Source: Acanthochlamys bracteata (lineage: Eukaryota > Streptophyta > Magnoliopsida > Pandanales > Velloziaceae). From it: a DNA stretch of 64,000 bases. Position 1 is the stretch's first letter. The number at the start of each line of letters is the position of its first letter. Positions 27,355-38,555 of this stretch are shown here, in pieces. The stretch covers positions 9,054,501 to 9,118,500 of the forward strand of contig CM034128.1 in assembly GCA_019914995.1 (NCBI GenBank), in the 5' to 3' direction. A program made the translations under genes and the position numbers. Below the pieces are notes generated by a model. That model ran no database searches, was not told the DNA's origin, and worked only from the letters and a program-made list of their open reading frames with translations.

Positions 27355-28095
27355 ACAAAGTATGTTTGGATTCATAGTTAAAAAATAACATTAAAATTAC
27401 GAATAAAAAAAATAATAAAAAGACAGATAAGAACAAATAGTTAATTTATTTTATGATGTTTAGATATATGGTAAAAGTGAAAAATTAATTATATTTAAAT
27501 AGATAGGTAAATAAATGAGTAACGGAAATTAAATTTTTATAAAAAACTTAAATATTTTTTTTATTTATATTAATCTAATTTTTATTAATATAATTTTAAA
27601 TTAATTTAATTAATATAACTTATTTTAACTTTATTAATATAATTTTTAGATTAATTTTTATATTAATTTAATTTTTTATTAATATTTGATATAATTTAAC
27701 AAAATTAAATAAAATTTTAGATTAAAAAAATTTGATCATATAGGTTTATTATTTTCTCTAATAACTAAAATCAATTAAACTTAAATAAATATAATAATTA
27801 TAAATTATTATAATAACAAATAATATATATTAATTAAAATAAATATCTAATTAAGATAAATATTAAATAATTAAAATATAAAAGGATAAAAAGAAAAGTA
27901 CATTTGCTTCTTCTTTTGTCACCACGTGTACTCACCAATTTGGTTGGTACACATTTTACTATGAAATATGGTAAGGGATGAAAAATAATTTTCCTTCCCT
28001 TTTATTAATGAAATCAAAACAAACATAATTAACATATGAAATGCTTCACCATCACTATCGTTCACCATCAACAACCATTATCCAAACAATCCAAA
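27355..28095. mobile_element. 741-bp AT-rich insert between 51-bp duplicated PRP17 sequence
   Basis: A/T-rich DNA with no ORF of note. TGTTTGGAT-like sequence occurs in inverted orientation near both ends (27364-27372 and 28081-28089), and a second inverted TATGTTTG lies at 28019-28026. The host sequence was duplicated for 51 bases, far longer than the usual 2-10 bp of cut-and-paste elements. Either an unusual integration or repair-linked templated insertion explains it. Confidence 0.6.
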
Positions 28096-28146
28096 GATTT
28101 TGCCGCCCAAAGATGCCAAGCCGGCGAATGATCACTAGATATATTC
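28096..28146 (+). repeat. 51-bp direct repeat, right copy
   Basis: A perfect match to 27304-27354; the PRP17 reading continues rightward from this copy into YIPKRC. Confidence 0.95.
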
Positions 28147-28327
28147 CCAAAAGGTGCGTTCATACATGGAGCGGACATACCAAGAAGGTTGCGGCGATTC
28201 AGTTTTTTCCCAAGTTTGGGCACCTCTTATCTCGGCTGGAATGGACTCAAAGGTCAAGATTTGGGATGTAGTCAACTCAGGCAAGTGTATGCGGACATAT
28301 ATGGGTCATACAGAAGCTGTACAGACA

Positions 28328-29883
28328 GTGGAGCTCCAATTTTTCTACAAGAGACATTTTCGGCCTCTTCACCCAACATCTATGTACCAAAACAACACCT
28401 ATTCTTGAGAGTTTAAGCCAGTAGTGCGCAAATGTCAGGAAATAAATATCAGTAATACATGCCTGCTATGGATTTTTTGTATGCCCCTTGCATGAAATCA
28501 ACTTCTGTAACTTTGTGTTGAAAAATTCTCATGTCAGAGATGTTCAGGTACAACTGTGGACATAGTGCTTTCACTACTTTGAGGCTAGTGTGAATTGAAT
28601 CAAACTGACAAATACAAGTAGATGTTATGGGGGGTTTGCCTACGCAAGTTACGAACCGGCACAGACCTTCTAAGGTTCAGTGACAAAACTACCCATCCCA
28701 CTCGTTCTTTCCCTGTTAAAAGTATGGTTTTTCGGTCTTTTAGAGTTGTATCTTCACAATTTAGAATTCCCCAAAAATAGGTTTATTTCTCGATTGTGCA
28801 GGTTGGATTCAGCACAAGCGCGAAAAGCCCTGCCGGGGATTTCATCGAGTCTTCTCCACCGCTGCCGCTCTATTGAATTGAAGCTGACTACGTTCTGGTG
28901 CGTGAGTTCTTTAATCAATTTTTCTTACTTCTACTCTGTATTGGTGATTTGTGATCTGAAGGATGAATGCGTATAACCTTTTCGACGATATGTTTCTTCC
29001 AACTATCGTAACCCTAAACACTATACTATATCACGTCCTCTTTTTGAAGAAATCACCTCGTTTTTGTAGTGTTTTTACTTTTTGTTTTCAATGAACTTTT
29101 ATATGATATAGCTTATTTACTATGTAGTTGAATTTGATTGACCTTACTGTTTTCTTCTCTCTGTTTCCTATTCATTGATATGCTCATGTCCACTTTAAAC
29201 TTATAGCTGCCTTGTTCTTACTATTACTTTTGATACCTGTAATTAAAGAGAGCCAAAGACTATTGCCCAGATTGTTGAGTTGTTGAAGGAATGCTGCTTC
29301 ATTGTTTTCAATTCTTTTGTCCCTGGATTATCTTCATACTATACTACTATATAACTCCGAATTTGTTCGTCTTCTTTTCTTCTTCCATGAAAACTTTGAG
29401 GATACTCTTTGCGGAAACTGTTTGGATGACTCGTACTTCTAAACTCTGAATCAGATATATCCTCAGCAAGAATTTGATTGGAGAGTGCTTCATCTTACGA
29501 TTTGGAATAATGTAATCCATATCATATGGGGCCATGTTTCATAGATATTCAATCTTAGAACTATTTTTTAGCATTGAGTGTTCTGTGTTGGTAGTTCTCT
29601 TGATGAAGAATGTAAAGAGAACTGGTATTTGGCGAAGCACATATTCTAGGAAGTATAGCAAACTTCTACCCTCTACTAGATGTAGTGAGATGACAAGCAT
29701 GTAGGTCAAATATTCCTGTTTGCTGGACGTATTTTGTGCTTGCCTTCAACATAATATGGAAATTTTCATGCTTGAATGTTTCAATTAAAGACTTTGCTTA
29801 GTTTGGGAAATAGGAGATTCTTTCTTTTATCTCTGAATAAGTGGCAAACTTATTAATGTAGTCCAATATTTGTTACTTTGCAG
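28328..29883. other. Intergenic region, 5' UTR exon and intron of the next gene
   Basis: The first half shows no gene. From about 28800 a GC-richer stretch (TCATCGAGTCTTCTCCACCGCTGCC) ends in a donor-like CTGGTGCGTGAG near 28896. It is probably the non-coding first exon of the gene at 29892, whose own exon starts after TTTGCAG at 29883. The roughly 1 kb between would be a 5' UTR intron. Confidence 0.45.
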
Positions 29884-29891
29884 TCCCTTCG

Positions 29892-30161
29892 ATGACGGAA
29901 GAGCAAATTCATGATGCTGCAGTTTCTAAGCCAATAATTAAAGCAACTCTTCACCTAGGGGCAGAAACATACACCGTAGGGTACAATACAGGAAACCTTT
30001 CCCAGCAGCTTGTTGCAATGAAAGAAGAGAGTATGAAGATACTAAATAACTACATCACCAGACACAATATAGCAAATGATGTCCCTGATGAAGTTGTGGA
30101 TAGTGGCTCTGAAGATGAACAAGTCAACAAGCCTCCAAAGAAGTCCAAGAAACAAAAGTGA
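29892..30161 (+). CDS. Small conserved-looking protein, function unknown
   Basis: An 89-residue protein that starts eight bases inside an exon bounded by TTTGCAG. Residues 14-33 (PIIKATLHLGAETYTVGYNT) look like a beta hairpin. They are followed by a likely amphipathic helix (LSQQLVAMKEESMKILNNYI), a DVPDE motif, an acidic patch (SGSEDEQ) and a basic tail KKSKKQK that could act as a nuclear signal. There is no signal peptide or membrane segment. I do not recognise the family with certainty. The order of short hairpin, helix with L..V..MK...., and acidic tail recalls the KEOPS subunit GON7, but that is only a resemblance. Confidence 0.7.
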   Translation: MTEEQIHDAAVSKPIIKATLHLGAETYTVGYNTGNLSQQLVAMKEESMKILNNYITRHNIANDVPDEVVDSGSEDEQVNKPPKKSKKQK

Positions 30162-30570
30162 TTCTTGTAAAACAACATTAATGTATTTTGCTCATCAGAC
30201 ACCATGCAGATGTAGTTCTTACCTTAGTATTCTAGCTAATTACACTTGTTTACACTTTCTCCATCAAATATTTTCTTAGATTCGTAACAGAATCTTGTTG
30301 ATTTTTGTTATCCTGCTATTTCCTTGTTTCTTTAGAAAGAACAATTCCTGTAAAGGATGGATTATTCCCTGTATGAATGTTTAGTTGAATGTAATGCATG
30401 AATCAGATGAATATTAAATATTGAATATAAAATATATGGAAAGGAAAGAAACTCCAGCGAGTAACAGCTCAATACCAGCACAAATTTGTCTATAATTTGG
30501 CGAACGCCATTGCTCATTGCTCATCAAACTCCTCATAGTTCATACCATTGGCATAGTAATCAACAACACC
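30162..30570. other. 3' UTR and intergenic DNA before the cystatin cluster
   Basis: No coding sequence is seen. It probably holds the 3' UTR of the previous gene and the promoter remnant of the first cystatin copy. Confidence 0.4.
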
Positions 30571-30815
30571 ATGATCATGAGAACCCTCTCTCTCGTTCTC
30601 TTACTCATCTTGATCAACTTTCCGATGGCACACTCTTCGCAATGGTCTCCAGTTTGTTCTACGACCCATTTGTATAGAAACAACATTGCCCAAGTTTTCA
30701 TAGAAAGAAACAACAAGCTTCTGGAAGGGCAACCAACTATGAGCTATTGATCCTTGCTCAATATACTCTGGTAATCCACAACAAGTCAGGGATATTTTCA
30801 GTTGCGGCAAAGTAA
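30571..30815 (+). pseudogene. Cystatin-like pseudogene, copy 1
   Basis: Starts with an intact signal peptide (MRTLSLVLLLILINFPMAHS) like the neighbouring copies. A decayed helix follows (NNIAQVFIERNNK), and then, after a one-base frame change, TNYELLILAQYTLVIHNKSGIF, the cystatin strand region after the inhibitory loop. The loop itself (QxVxG) is deleted, and the open frame stops early in the original phase. The parent was a secreted cysteine-protease inhibitor. It is the first of four cystatin-like copies on the same strand. Confidence 0.75.
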
Positions 30816-31964
30816 ATACTACTACACAACACATGTTGTGAGCTGAATTGTTCCCTCCAAATTAATAATGCATATCCTGAAAATCATGAATCATAACATG
30901 ACATGACCTCCAGTAACAGAGCCTCTTTCTTTTGCTTTAGTTGTTCTTCAAGTTGGTTTGAATTATGAAGTTTTTTCATTAGCAGTACAACTTTTATGAC
31001 ATATGATGGTTAGTGAGCTTCAAGGTACATGAAACTCCCTTCTGTTTCAAGGAACTAAACTCCTTCATTGGTGCAAGATGAAATTACAGAGATGAAAGAA
31101 TGAAACATATCACCATACTTTTTCTCGATTTTTTTTTGGAGAATAAAAGCGGCAATACTGTTGATATAGAGTTATCAAAATGACACGAAAATAAAATATA
31201 TAAATTTTGTCAATTTTAATTTTTTATATCACTTTGATCAAGAGTTTCTATGGAGATCATTCGTATTCCGATTGAGCTGAAATTTTAATAATATGTTTTC
31301 AATTCATGATTCTTCATATTCAACGATAGAGATTAGATTTGAAGATCTCATCGGTCACTTTTGACTGGCATATGCACTATGTATTTATAAAGGCACCATA
31401 TATCTATAAAAACACAATGTGTCTCTATTATATATATATATATATTATTTTTTAAAATTTAAATATATATAATTTAAAAGTTTAGTCAAATATTTCCTTA
31501 GATAAAGGTAAAATCATGCACGTCTTGACATGAGCAAATGGGAATCTTCTATTTTAACTGTTCTTCTTCAAATTCTATGAATAAACAAAAGCTACCCAAC
31601 AGTTTCAAAATCCAAATTAGCAATGAAGAATATAAGTCATATGCCCACGCTATGTTTACATCACTGAGATGTCAGCGAGTGGACGCTTTCTTTTTCTTCA
31701 TAATGGTAACTTTTCTCAAAAAAAGAATAAATATCGTAGTCAATCTTTTATCCCACCGCAAAAAGTGCCAAACTGCAAGTCAAAGATAATCAAGTACTGC
31801 ATTGAGTATGATGCCAGAAACAGTTAAAATGTTCAATCGCAATTTTGAATCCTATGAATGCAAAGTCGAAGATAATCGATCAATCACCTTTACCTGATTT
31901 ATATTTAAATTCCAAAGAAAATTGCTTGTAAATCACAACAATTCTTGCTTCATCTTTTCACGCC
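30816..31964. other. Intergenic within the cystatin cluster
   Basis: AT-rich, with a (TA)n run at about 31430-31445. An 83-codon frame at 31538-31789 has no recognisable homology. TATATTTAAA near 31900 could be the TATA box of the next gene. Confidence 0.4.
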
Positions 31965-32381
31965 ATGTCTATTATGACTATGATGATGATGATAATAACA
32001 ACCCGGTATTCATCCCTGGTTCTCATTCTCTTCCTCTGCTTTACCATGGCATATTCCGATGTACTTCCGATGAGTCACAACGCTCAGACAAGAACCAAAG
32101 TTGATACCGTCCTAGATATCAACGACCCTCAAGCCTTGAAAGTAGCAGAGTTTGCCATCTCAGAGTACAACAAGATAGTGGCCGGGGTTCAGGTCGTGGC
32201 ATTGAAAAGTATAGATTCGTTCGGAACCGAAGATGCCGGTGGCGGCACTTACTATGAATTGCTGCTTACTGTTAGGGTCGTACACGGCCTTAATTTCGGT
32301 ACGAAGTTCCAAGCTGGTGTACTAGATCGACCAGGCATAGGAATGGATCTGCTCAAGTTTGTCTTGCAGCGTCCCAACTAG
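31965..32381 (+). CDS. Cystatin-like secreted protein, copy 2 (loop-less)
   Basis: 138 residues if the first ATG is used; several in-frame ATGs follow (MSIMTMMMM), so the true start is uncertain. A hydrophobic segment RYSSLVLILFLCFTMAYS is a signal peptide. DINDPQALKVAEFAISEYNK matches the phytocystatin helix signature (LARFAVDEHN type). In the first hairpin, where inhibitors have QxVxG, the sequence is SFGTEDAGGGTYYELLL, so the papain-binding loop is replaced. The C-terminal Trp hairpin is also absent. Family membership is clear; protease inhibition is doubtful. It is an open single exon, so it is called a gene and not a pseudogene. Confidence 0.75.
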   Translation: MSIMTMMMMIITTRYSSLVLILFLCFTMAYSDVLPMSHNAQTRTKVDTVLDINDPQALKVAEFAISEYNKIVAGVQVVALKSIDSFGTEDAGGGTYYELLLTVRVVHGLNFGTKFQAGVLDRPGIGMDLLKFVLQRPN

Positions 32382-32564
32382 AAATGAAATGCTAAATGAT
32401 CAATTTTCACAATAAGATCAAAGTGCATGATGCAGTCTGTTTATTCATTTGCATCTACTTCTGGATTCTATATATACGAATAAAGCTTGCTTTTCTTTAT
32501 ATCTCCGAAGCAATCGAGCGAACAACTCGTATATAAACTAGCTTAAAGATATTTTCTGTATCAG

Positions 32565-32670
32565 GTACATCAGTTCTTCGTAGTTCCAGCCATGCGATTA
32601 CCATGCGATGGTGATGAAAGAATAATGGTGGCGATATGGAAGCTCATGTCTTTAAATTCAGAGAGTATTG
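32565..32670 (+). pseudogene. Cystatin C-terminal remnant, copy 3
   Basis: Translating from about 32592 gives DYHAMVMKE, a stop, then WWRY, and one frame over KLMSL. This matches RYHTVVMKDNWGRLKLMSF at the end of the gene that starts at 32994. Nothing of the N-terminal half is recognised, so only the second hairpin of a third copy survives. Confidence 0.65.
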
Positions 32671-32993
32671 TTGATCTTAATTAGCGTATACGTTGGAGAT
32701 TGAAATGTAGTTTCTTATAGGTACTCAAATATAGTTACAATTGATGTTGTAGTCAAAGTGTCGTGAAACTTAAACTTTGATATTTAAAAAGGTTGGATAT
32801 TTCTTTACAAAAGTTTCATGTACGGGAAAAGAGAATTCAGTAGTGGAAAAGTTGAACAAGAAGTAATCATTGCACATAAAGAATTGAATTTTCATAGTGC
32901 AAAGATCATTACTTGATGCCACCTATGTGCTTATCCAAACTGATATTTAAGTCCACCGGGCGCGAAGGTAGTCACCATAATCTTCTCAACACC

Positions 32994-33362
32994 ATGAGAA
33001 CCCAATCTCTGATCTTCCTCTTGCTTCCCATCTTCCTCAACTTCATAATAGCAAGCTCTCAACTACTTGATCTAAAGCTACACACAAGCAAAAGTAGCAC
33101 ACCTGGGATGTTGGATCCCGTCAATCCTAACAGCTCCAAAATCGTGAAGATAGCGCAGTTTGCTGTACAAGAGCACAACCGGGAGACGAAAACTATATTA
33201 GAATTCAACAAAGTAATACATGGTTACAGCGAAGTATATTCAAAGTACTACGAATTATGGATCCAAGCAACAGGTCATGGTGTGGCAGGTCGTTACCATA
33301 CGGTCGTAATGAAAGATAACTGGGGACGATTAAAGCTGATGTCTTTCCGTCTGGAGAATTAA
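32994..33362 (+). CDS. Cystatin-like secreted protein, copy 4 (variant loop)
   Basis: 122 residues from ATG 32994, chosen because MRTQSLIFLLLPIFLNFIIASS is a standard signal peptide; the upstream in-frame ATG at 32913 would bury it. DPVNPNSSKIVKIAQFAVQEHNR is the phytocystatin helix. The first-loop region reads IHGYSEVYSKYYELWI, where QxVxG is expected, so the central Gln, Val and Gly are not conserved. The second hairpin VVMKDNWGRLKLMSF keeps the Trp. It would be a secreted, single-exon protein. Cystatin fold is likely; classic papain inhibition is doubtful. Confidence 0.8.
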   Translation: MRTQSLIFLLLPIFLNFIIASSQLLDLKLHTSKSSTPGMLDPVNPNSSKIVKIAQFAVQEHNRETKTILEFNKVIHGYSEVYSKYYELWIQATGHGVAGRYHTVVMKDNWGRLKLMSFRLEN

Positions 33363-34412
33363 GTTAAATAGCAGCATGTGTACTTGCTACTTTGAGAAGA
33401 ATCAAATGTAGTTTGTTTACAAATAATGATGTGCGTTTGCTTCTAGTAATACATTTATACATGTCTAATCTTTTGTTAGTATTTCAGGATAGATAGTAGA
33501 TGAGCGATCGTGATTCGAGTCAGTTTGCAGACTTGAATAAAGAACATTTACTTGCCCAAAACGTTGCCATAATTAGTCCAATAGTTGTCAGCAGCAATCC
33601 AAATATTTTTTTTAAACGCTCCTGACAAGAATAAAGAACAAGTAAACGATTATTGCGTCTCTATTTTCATTGTCAACTTTTTTATTTTCCAAAAAAATTT
33701 CTATGATTTTATAAAAACTTTTGAAGTTTAAAAGATATAAACAAATTATACATTTTTTTATGTATAACTTTATTATTTTAAAATTAAAATAATAAACTTG
33801 TTTATTAAAACAAATTTTACATACTTATTTTTTAAAATATATATTATTTTAAGCAATCCTAAATACTTTTTTATTCCAAGTTCAATCAATGGCGCAGATT
33901 TTCACATACCAGAAGAGGGTAAATAGAATCGTATCCTCAAACAGAAGGTAGGGTCGAAGGATGTGTTCTGATGATCAATTAGCTTAGGTTGATCTTCACC
34001 GGACACTCCTGCCAAACATTACAATTAACATTCACTTCCAAACTTTCTCGAGAGCTGAGTTCCTCTGCTGTAGAGGTACAGATTCAGAAAGCAATAGACC
34101 CTCTACTACAAACAGACTACGCAATGGCAAAAAGTGCAGCACCTATTTGCATTAGAACCCTATCAATATCGCAAGAAATAAGTAAAAAGCCAGTGCCAAA
34201 GTTTCAAAAGCTAAAGATAAGTACGCAGTGTAAAATCCAAGACCAGCAATAATTTCAGCCGAAGAGCAATGAAAGCAAACTCCCAGATAACATAGGCTAG
34301 CAATTAACAAAGTCTTCCAAGGTATTTTTAAATTCTTTACATTTCATAAACCATAGCGACAACATCCAGTCATACTTCACATGCTATGAATACTAAAGGT
34401 ACAATAACTAAA
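33363..34412. other. Intergenic between the cystatin cluster and SKP1
   Basis: AT-rich at 33690-33850, then mixed. It should contain the SKP1 3' UTR on the minus strand near 34330-34412. An 87-codon frame at 33989-34252 has no recognisable homology. Confidence 0.4.
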
Positions 34413-36676
34413 TTACTCAAAAGCCCACTGGTTCTCCCTGCGAACTTCTTCCTCCTCCTCAGGTGTGAAATCATTCTTGATGTTGAAGGTCTTGCGGATT
34501 TCCTCAGGTGTCTTCCCCTTGATCATGTCAGCAACAGTCTGGCAAGTCAGGTCCAGCAGTCCCTTGATGTTCAAGTAGTTGGCAGCCTGGAAACAATGGG
34601 GGGGAAAACAGATGATGCTAACAGACACTACACATCTTACCTAGGTATGCACAATGCTATCTTAACAAGCAATGTCAGTAGAATAAGCAAGATGCAAAAC
34701 TAACATAATCACTTAGCATAAAAGACAGCTCCGCTAGAACACCTATTATCAGGACAAACAAGCAGTGAAGAAGATGAGCTACGAATATAACACAAGAGGA
34801 TTAGATTACACTGGTGGGCAGAAAGCTTTCAATCTGCCAACAAACCCTTTGCGTAGAGTTTTTACAGGGGAGACACATTAGCTGCATTTTCTTATCCATT
34901 AAGAAATTGCATAAAGAACAGCCATATCTACAAATCCAACATGTGCAAAAGTCACAATGTTCATGGGCCATTAAAGTAAAGATTAGATCAGACAATAAGT
35001 TCATATGAAAGAAAGGAGGATAACTAAATTGGGTCTGACCTGTTACAAATCTTCAGCTTGTATTCAAATCTCTACCAGAGAAATACCAACTGAATAAGAT
35101 TTGACGTATTAGAAGTATTAGAAGTGGGCATGGGAATTTATTCATTCTAATCTGTCAAAGCTGTTCTCAAAATTTTGCCCAACTAAATACCCATTAGAGT
35201 AGCTGCAAGTAGTTACCAATAAGGTCCATATGCACATAACTTCCGATTGATTTGTTATACTAAGGGATATAAGTATAATGTTAAGAAAACAAATAGCATG
35301 AAATATTTACTATTGAAAACAACAAGCAAATACTTAAGATGTTATAAAGGTAATTAACAAAAATGCTAAGCATGAAGGAGGCAAAAGCAAACAGATGCTA
35401 AGCAAACAGGAAGATAATGAAGCCTGTGTTTGACCAAAGATATTCACACAAGATTAATAGATGATAACGAAGCATCTACAAGATGCAATGCACTAGGTTT
35501 TGCAAAGAAAACAAGCATCTCTGACAGTCCATAAACAACAATAAGACTTCCGCAGCATCTTTCAATTGACACAAAAGAGTAAGGTCAGTTCACTGGTAAC
35601 ACCCTAACTTCTACGTCAAGATCCACCAGAACACAAGTAGGTTTAATCTTCAAGTTACAGTAACTAAGTATAAGACTTGTCAAAGTAGACCTAAGCAAGA
35701 TTCCAGGTGTTGGAGCTCAGCATAAGTCTGCTGTGATTCTAGGATAAATATTTTCATGCACAATAACATACTAATGAAGCAGTTATACAAATCCTCACAA
35801 GTGCATCAATCATAAGGCAGTAATGTAAACCTTTTATAAAAGCCAGCCCTACAGTTCAGGTGATACGGACTTCACAGATTCTCTCATGCTCTTCCCTATA
35901 CATGACTGTTGAGCAATCATCTAACAGAACCACACTGTGCAACAAACACTCATTATTATTTTAAGAAGCAATTTTCCAAATAAAAATGTCACGTTACCCC
36001 TAAGACATCCCTATAACCACTAAAAACGTCCCTATTAATCTAAAAATCAATTACCTAAACAACAATTTCATGTAACCCTCAAATGCGCATCCCTCAAGAT
36101 TTTCATGCACAACAGTACTCCTTAATCAATGTATCTACACAAGGAACACACATACCTAAGAATTCTATTCATACTCCAAACCAATCAAAACAACAAACAA
36201 TAACAATATACAGACACGTTTTAGCGAAATCAATACAGAAAGCAAGACGGAAACTAGATCACAAAAGGAAAAAACAACAACAACAACAACAACAATCTTA
36301 AAAACAACTTCATATTCTCCACATCAAGTGATAACGCAGAGAAATAGACTGATTGTTATACCAGTATGAGATCAAACAAGGTAGCCTGATCGACTTTGAC
36401 GAAATCAGCATCCCAAGACTTGAGATCTTCATCTGCAGCGCGTTCATCCGCAGTCTTCGCCGAACCGTTGCCGGCTTCAACGTGCTTCTTGCAGTACTCA
36501 ATCACCTTCGAGAGGATACGAGCGGTGACGTTGGGAAGAGGGATCCCGCTCTCAGCGCAGCCATCTTCGATCATGTGCCTAATCGTCTGCGATTCCTGAG
36601 CCACTTCTTCCTCGACTTCGAATTCCTCGCCGTCGGAGCTCTTTAGAGTGATCTTCTTAGGGTCGCCGCCACCCAT
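34413..36676 (-). CDS. SKP1: SKP1-like protein (SCF ubiquitin ligase adaptor)
   Basis: SKP1 links F-box proteins to CUL1 in SCF ubiquitin ligases, in the nucleus and cytosol. Two exons, 36362-36676 and 34413-34586, encode 162 residues, typical of the family, around a 1.8-kb intron. The N-terminal POZ-like domain reads [40 protein letters not shown] and [12 protein letters not shown]. The C-terminal F-box-binding helices read [36 protein letters not shown] and the terminal ENQWAFE. The intron position before AANYLN is the conserved one in plant SKP1 genes. All residues expected for a canonical ASK1-type protein are present, so it is likely functional. Confidence 0.96.
34587..36361 (-). other. 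SKP1 intron, with a (CAA)n repeat
   Basis: A 1.8-kb intron between the two SKP1 exons. It holds a CAA microsatellite at 36274-36295 and no other recognisable feature. Confidence 0.8.
36274..36295 (+). repeat. (CAA)n microsatellite in the SKP1 intron
   Basis: About seven CAA units, about 70 bases from the splice donor of exon 1. Confidence 0.9.
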
Positions 36677-38319
36677 CGTTCGTCAGAAATCAAGATCGAA
36701 ATCGATTGAAATTGAAAATTCGAAACCCTAAAGAGTGAACGGGATAGAGAACTTGATTGAGACAAAAACTTCTTTTCTTTTTTGAGGACCTATATCGACG
36801 GCGAATTGGGAATTGGATAGGAGTGGCAACATATAATCAAATACGAAAATTTAATTTAATTAGAATTAAAATAAAAAAATTTAATTTATTTAAATATATG
36901 AATCTAACTAAGACTGAAAAATTTATTACGTGTAAATATATAAATTAAATATAATTTAACGAATTTGACATAATTATTAAATAGATTGATCATAGTCGAT
37001 CTAAAATTAACTGTTTAATCTGAAATGAAAACTCATTTAAAAAAATAATTATTTTTTAATTTTAAATTATATAATAAAATTTTAATAAAAAATTATTAGT
37101 AATAATTTATAAATTATTAAATTATATTATTTTATAATTAATTATTTACTTTTATATTTTAGTAAAATAGTGTCAAATAAAATTATATTGTTATCGAAAG
37201 TATTGCTAAATAGGTAATTTTTTAATGACGAACTTAAATTTTGTATAAAAATTTTTATCAAAATTTTATTAGATAGCTATGTTTTATCAAAATTTTTATC
37301 GAAATTATTAGTATGTATTATAGTAATAAAATTTTAGCTATTACTATATATTTTCAAAAAATATTTTTTTTCAATATTCTAAGAACCAATAAAGATAATA
37401 AAAAATATATATTTTAAGGAACACTCACCATATCTTTTCATAAGAAAATATCATATATTTTTATTTCAAATGATTTTATAATTTTACTTAAACTTTAAAA
37501 CTAAAAATTTTAATTTTTAAATAAATTGATCTGAATTTATCTGATTATTAAGTAGATTAAATTAAGGTTGATAATTTTGATCCGCATAAATTTATAAATC
37601 GAATTAAAATGAACCAATTTGATTCGATTATTAAATAAGTCGATGCAAAATAACCTAATCAATCTAAATTGTCACCTCTAATTAGAATTAATCGAATGAC
37701 TCAAGTGCAATTTGGTTGGAGTATTTCTGGTATTATTATTTAGTTACTACGTCATATTATAAGTTGTAATTTTTCCTTAAGAAGAGAAATAAATTAATTT
37801 TATCTACAACAGGGATGGGTATGTTTTGCTAGAGTTTTCAAATTGTCAATTAACTAGAGACTTCCGCAGAGCAATTACGCAATTCAAACTTAAACAATGA
37901 TGATGCTCCCAAAATAGATAAAAGGAGTCTTTGGCACTTAAACAATAGGTTGTCCGGAAAAAAGGTAACGCACTAATAAGTTCTCCAATTAAATGCAACT
38001 AATTTGCATGTATGAAGAGGTCTTCGAATTTTCTTCAAAAGTTTTTGGTGCAATGGTGAATGGTGGATACTTGTAATCATAGAATTTTATGGTTGACAGT
38101 TTGGTGCCAGATGCAGTAAACAAGTTATTACATGTAATCATACGATTTCCAAATTGGTTGTCATAGAAAACAAAACCATCGAAAAATAAACCATATGATT
38201 CCAACAATCACTTTTATGCTCTTTTTTCATTAATAAAATTGACTAAATGTGTTAATAGGTTTTTGATGTTGAAGCTAGGAGGTTTTAAAGTAATGAAAAG
38301 AGTCAAGAACTTCTAATAA
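36677..38319. other. AT-rich intergenic DNA
   Basis: The first about 110 bases hold the SKP1 5' UTR. After that the DNA is A/T-rich, with several gypsy-unrelated, element-like runs (for example 36840-37000 and 37480-37690). No gene is recognised. Confidence 0.4.
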
Positions 38320-38555
38320 GGGTCTTTTGGTTAAGCTTACCGAAAAAGCTAATTTTTATTTTTCTATTTTACGTTTTTTAATATATTTTTTATAAATATT
38401 TAAAAAATTTATTTAAAATTTTAAAAAATATAAAAAAAATTTACGTAGTAAAATCTTTTATTACTTATACTTATTATTTTTTTAAGATAAAAAAATAAAT
38501 ATATTTTTTATTTTAAAAAAATTTTATTTTATAATCATTCTCAAACGTCCTCCAA
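38320..38555 (-). repeat. AT-rich MITE-like element, family A (reverse)
   Basis: Reverse copy: starts GGGTCTTTTGGTTAAGCTTACC, core AATTTACGTAGTAAAATCTTTTATTAC, ends ATAATCATTCTCAAACGTCC. The core is the reverse complement of the forward copies. Confidence 0.6.

Larger units (their letters stand above)
26577..28327 (+). pseudogene. PRP17/CDC40 splicing-factor pseudogene, truncated and interrupted
   Basis: PRP17 is a WD40 protein needed for the second step of pre-mRNA splicing. The copy begins MDLLLSYA, and after a frame shift reads NPTYDQLW and NHKLRSVEDASIQP. It then reads [14 protein letters not shown] and [24 protein letters not shown] (positions 27083-27345). After a 741-bp insert it resumes with [30 protein letters not shown] and, one frame over, [29 protein letters not shown], ending within the first WD repeats. 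At least two frame shifts, a short internal duplication and loss of most of the propeller make it non-functional. No introns are seen between these segments, so a retrocopy is possible, though not proven. Confidence 0.9.

Noticed and set aside
27355..28095. Calling the PRP17 insert an intron
   Set aside because: The flanking 51-bp duplication and repeated coding sequence mean an insertion, not an intron.
34801..35008. Small frames within the SKP1 intron
   Set aside because: No homology, and the flanking SKP1 exons join cleanly across this region.
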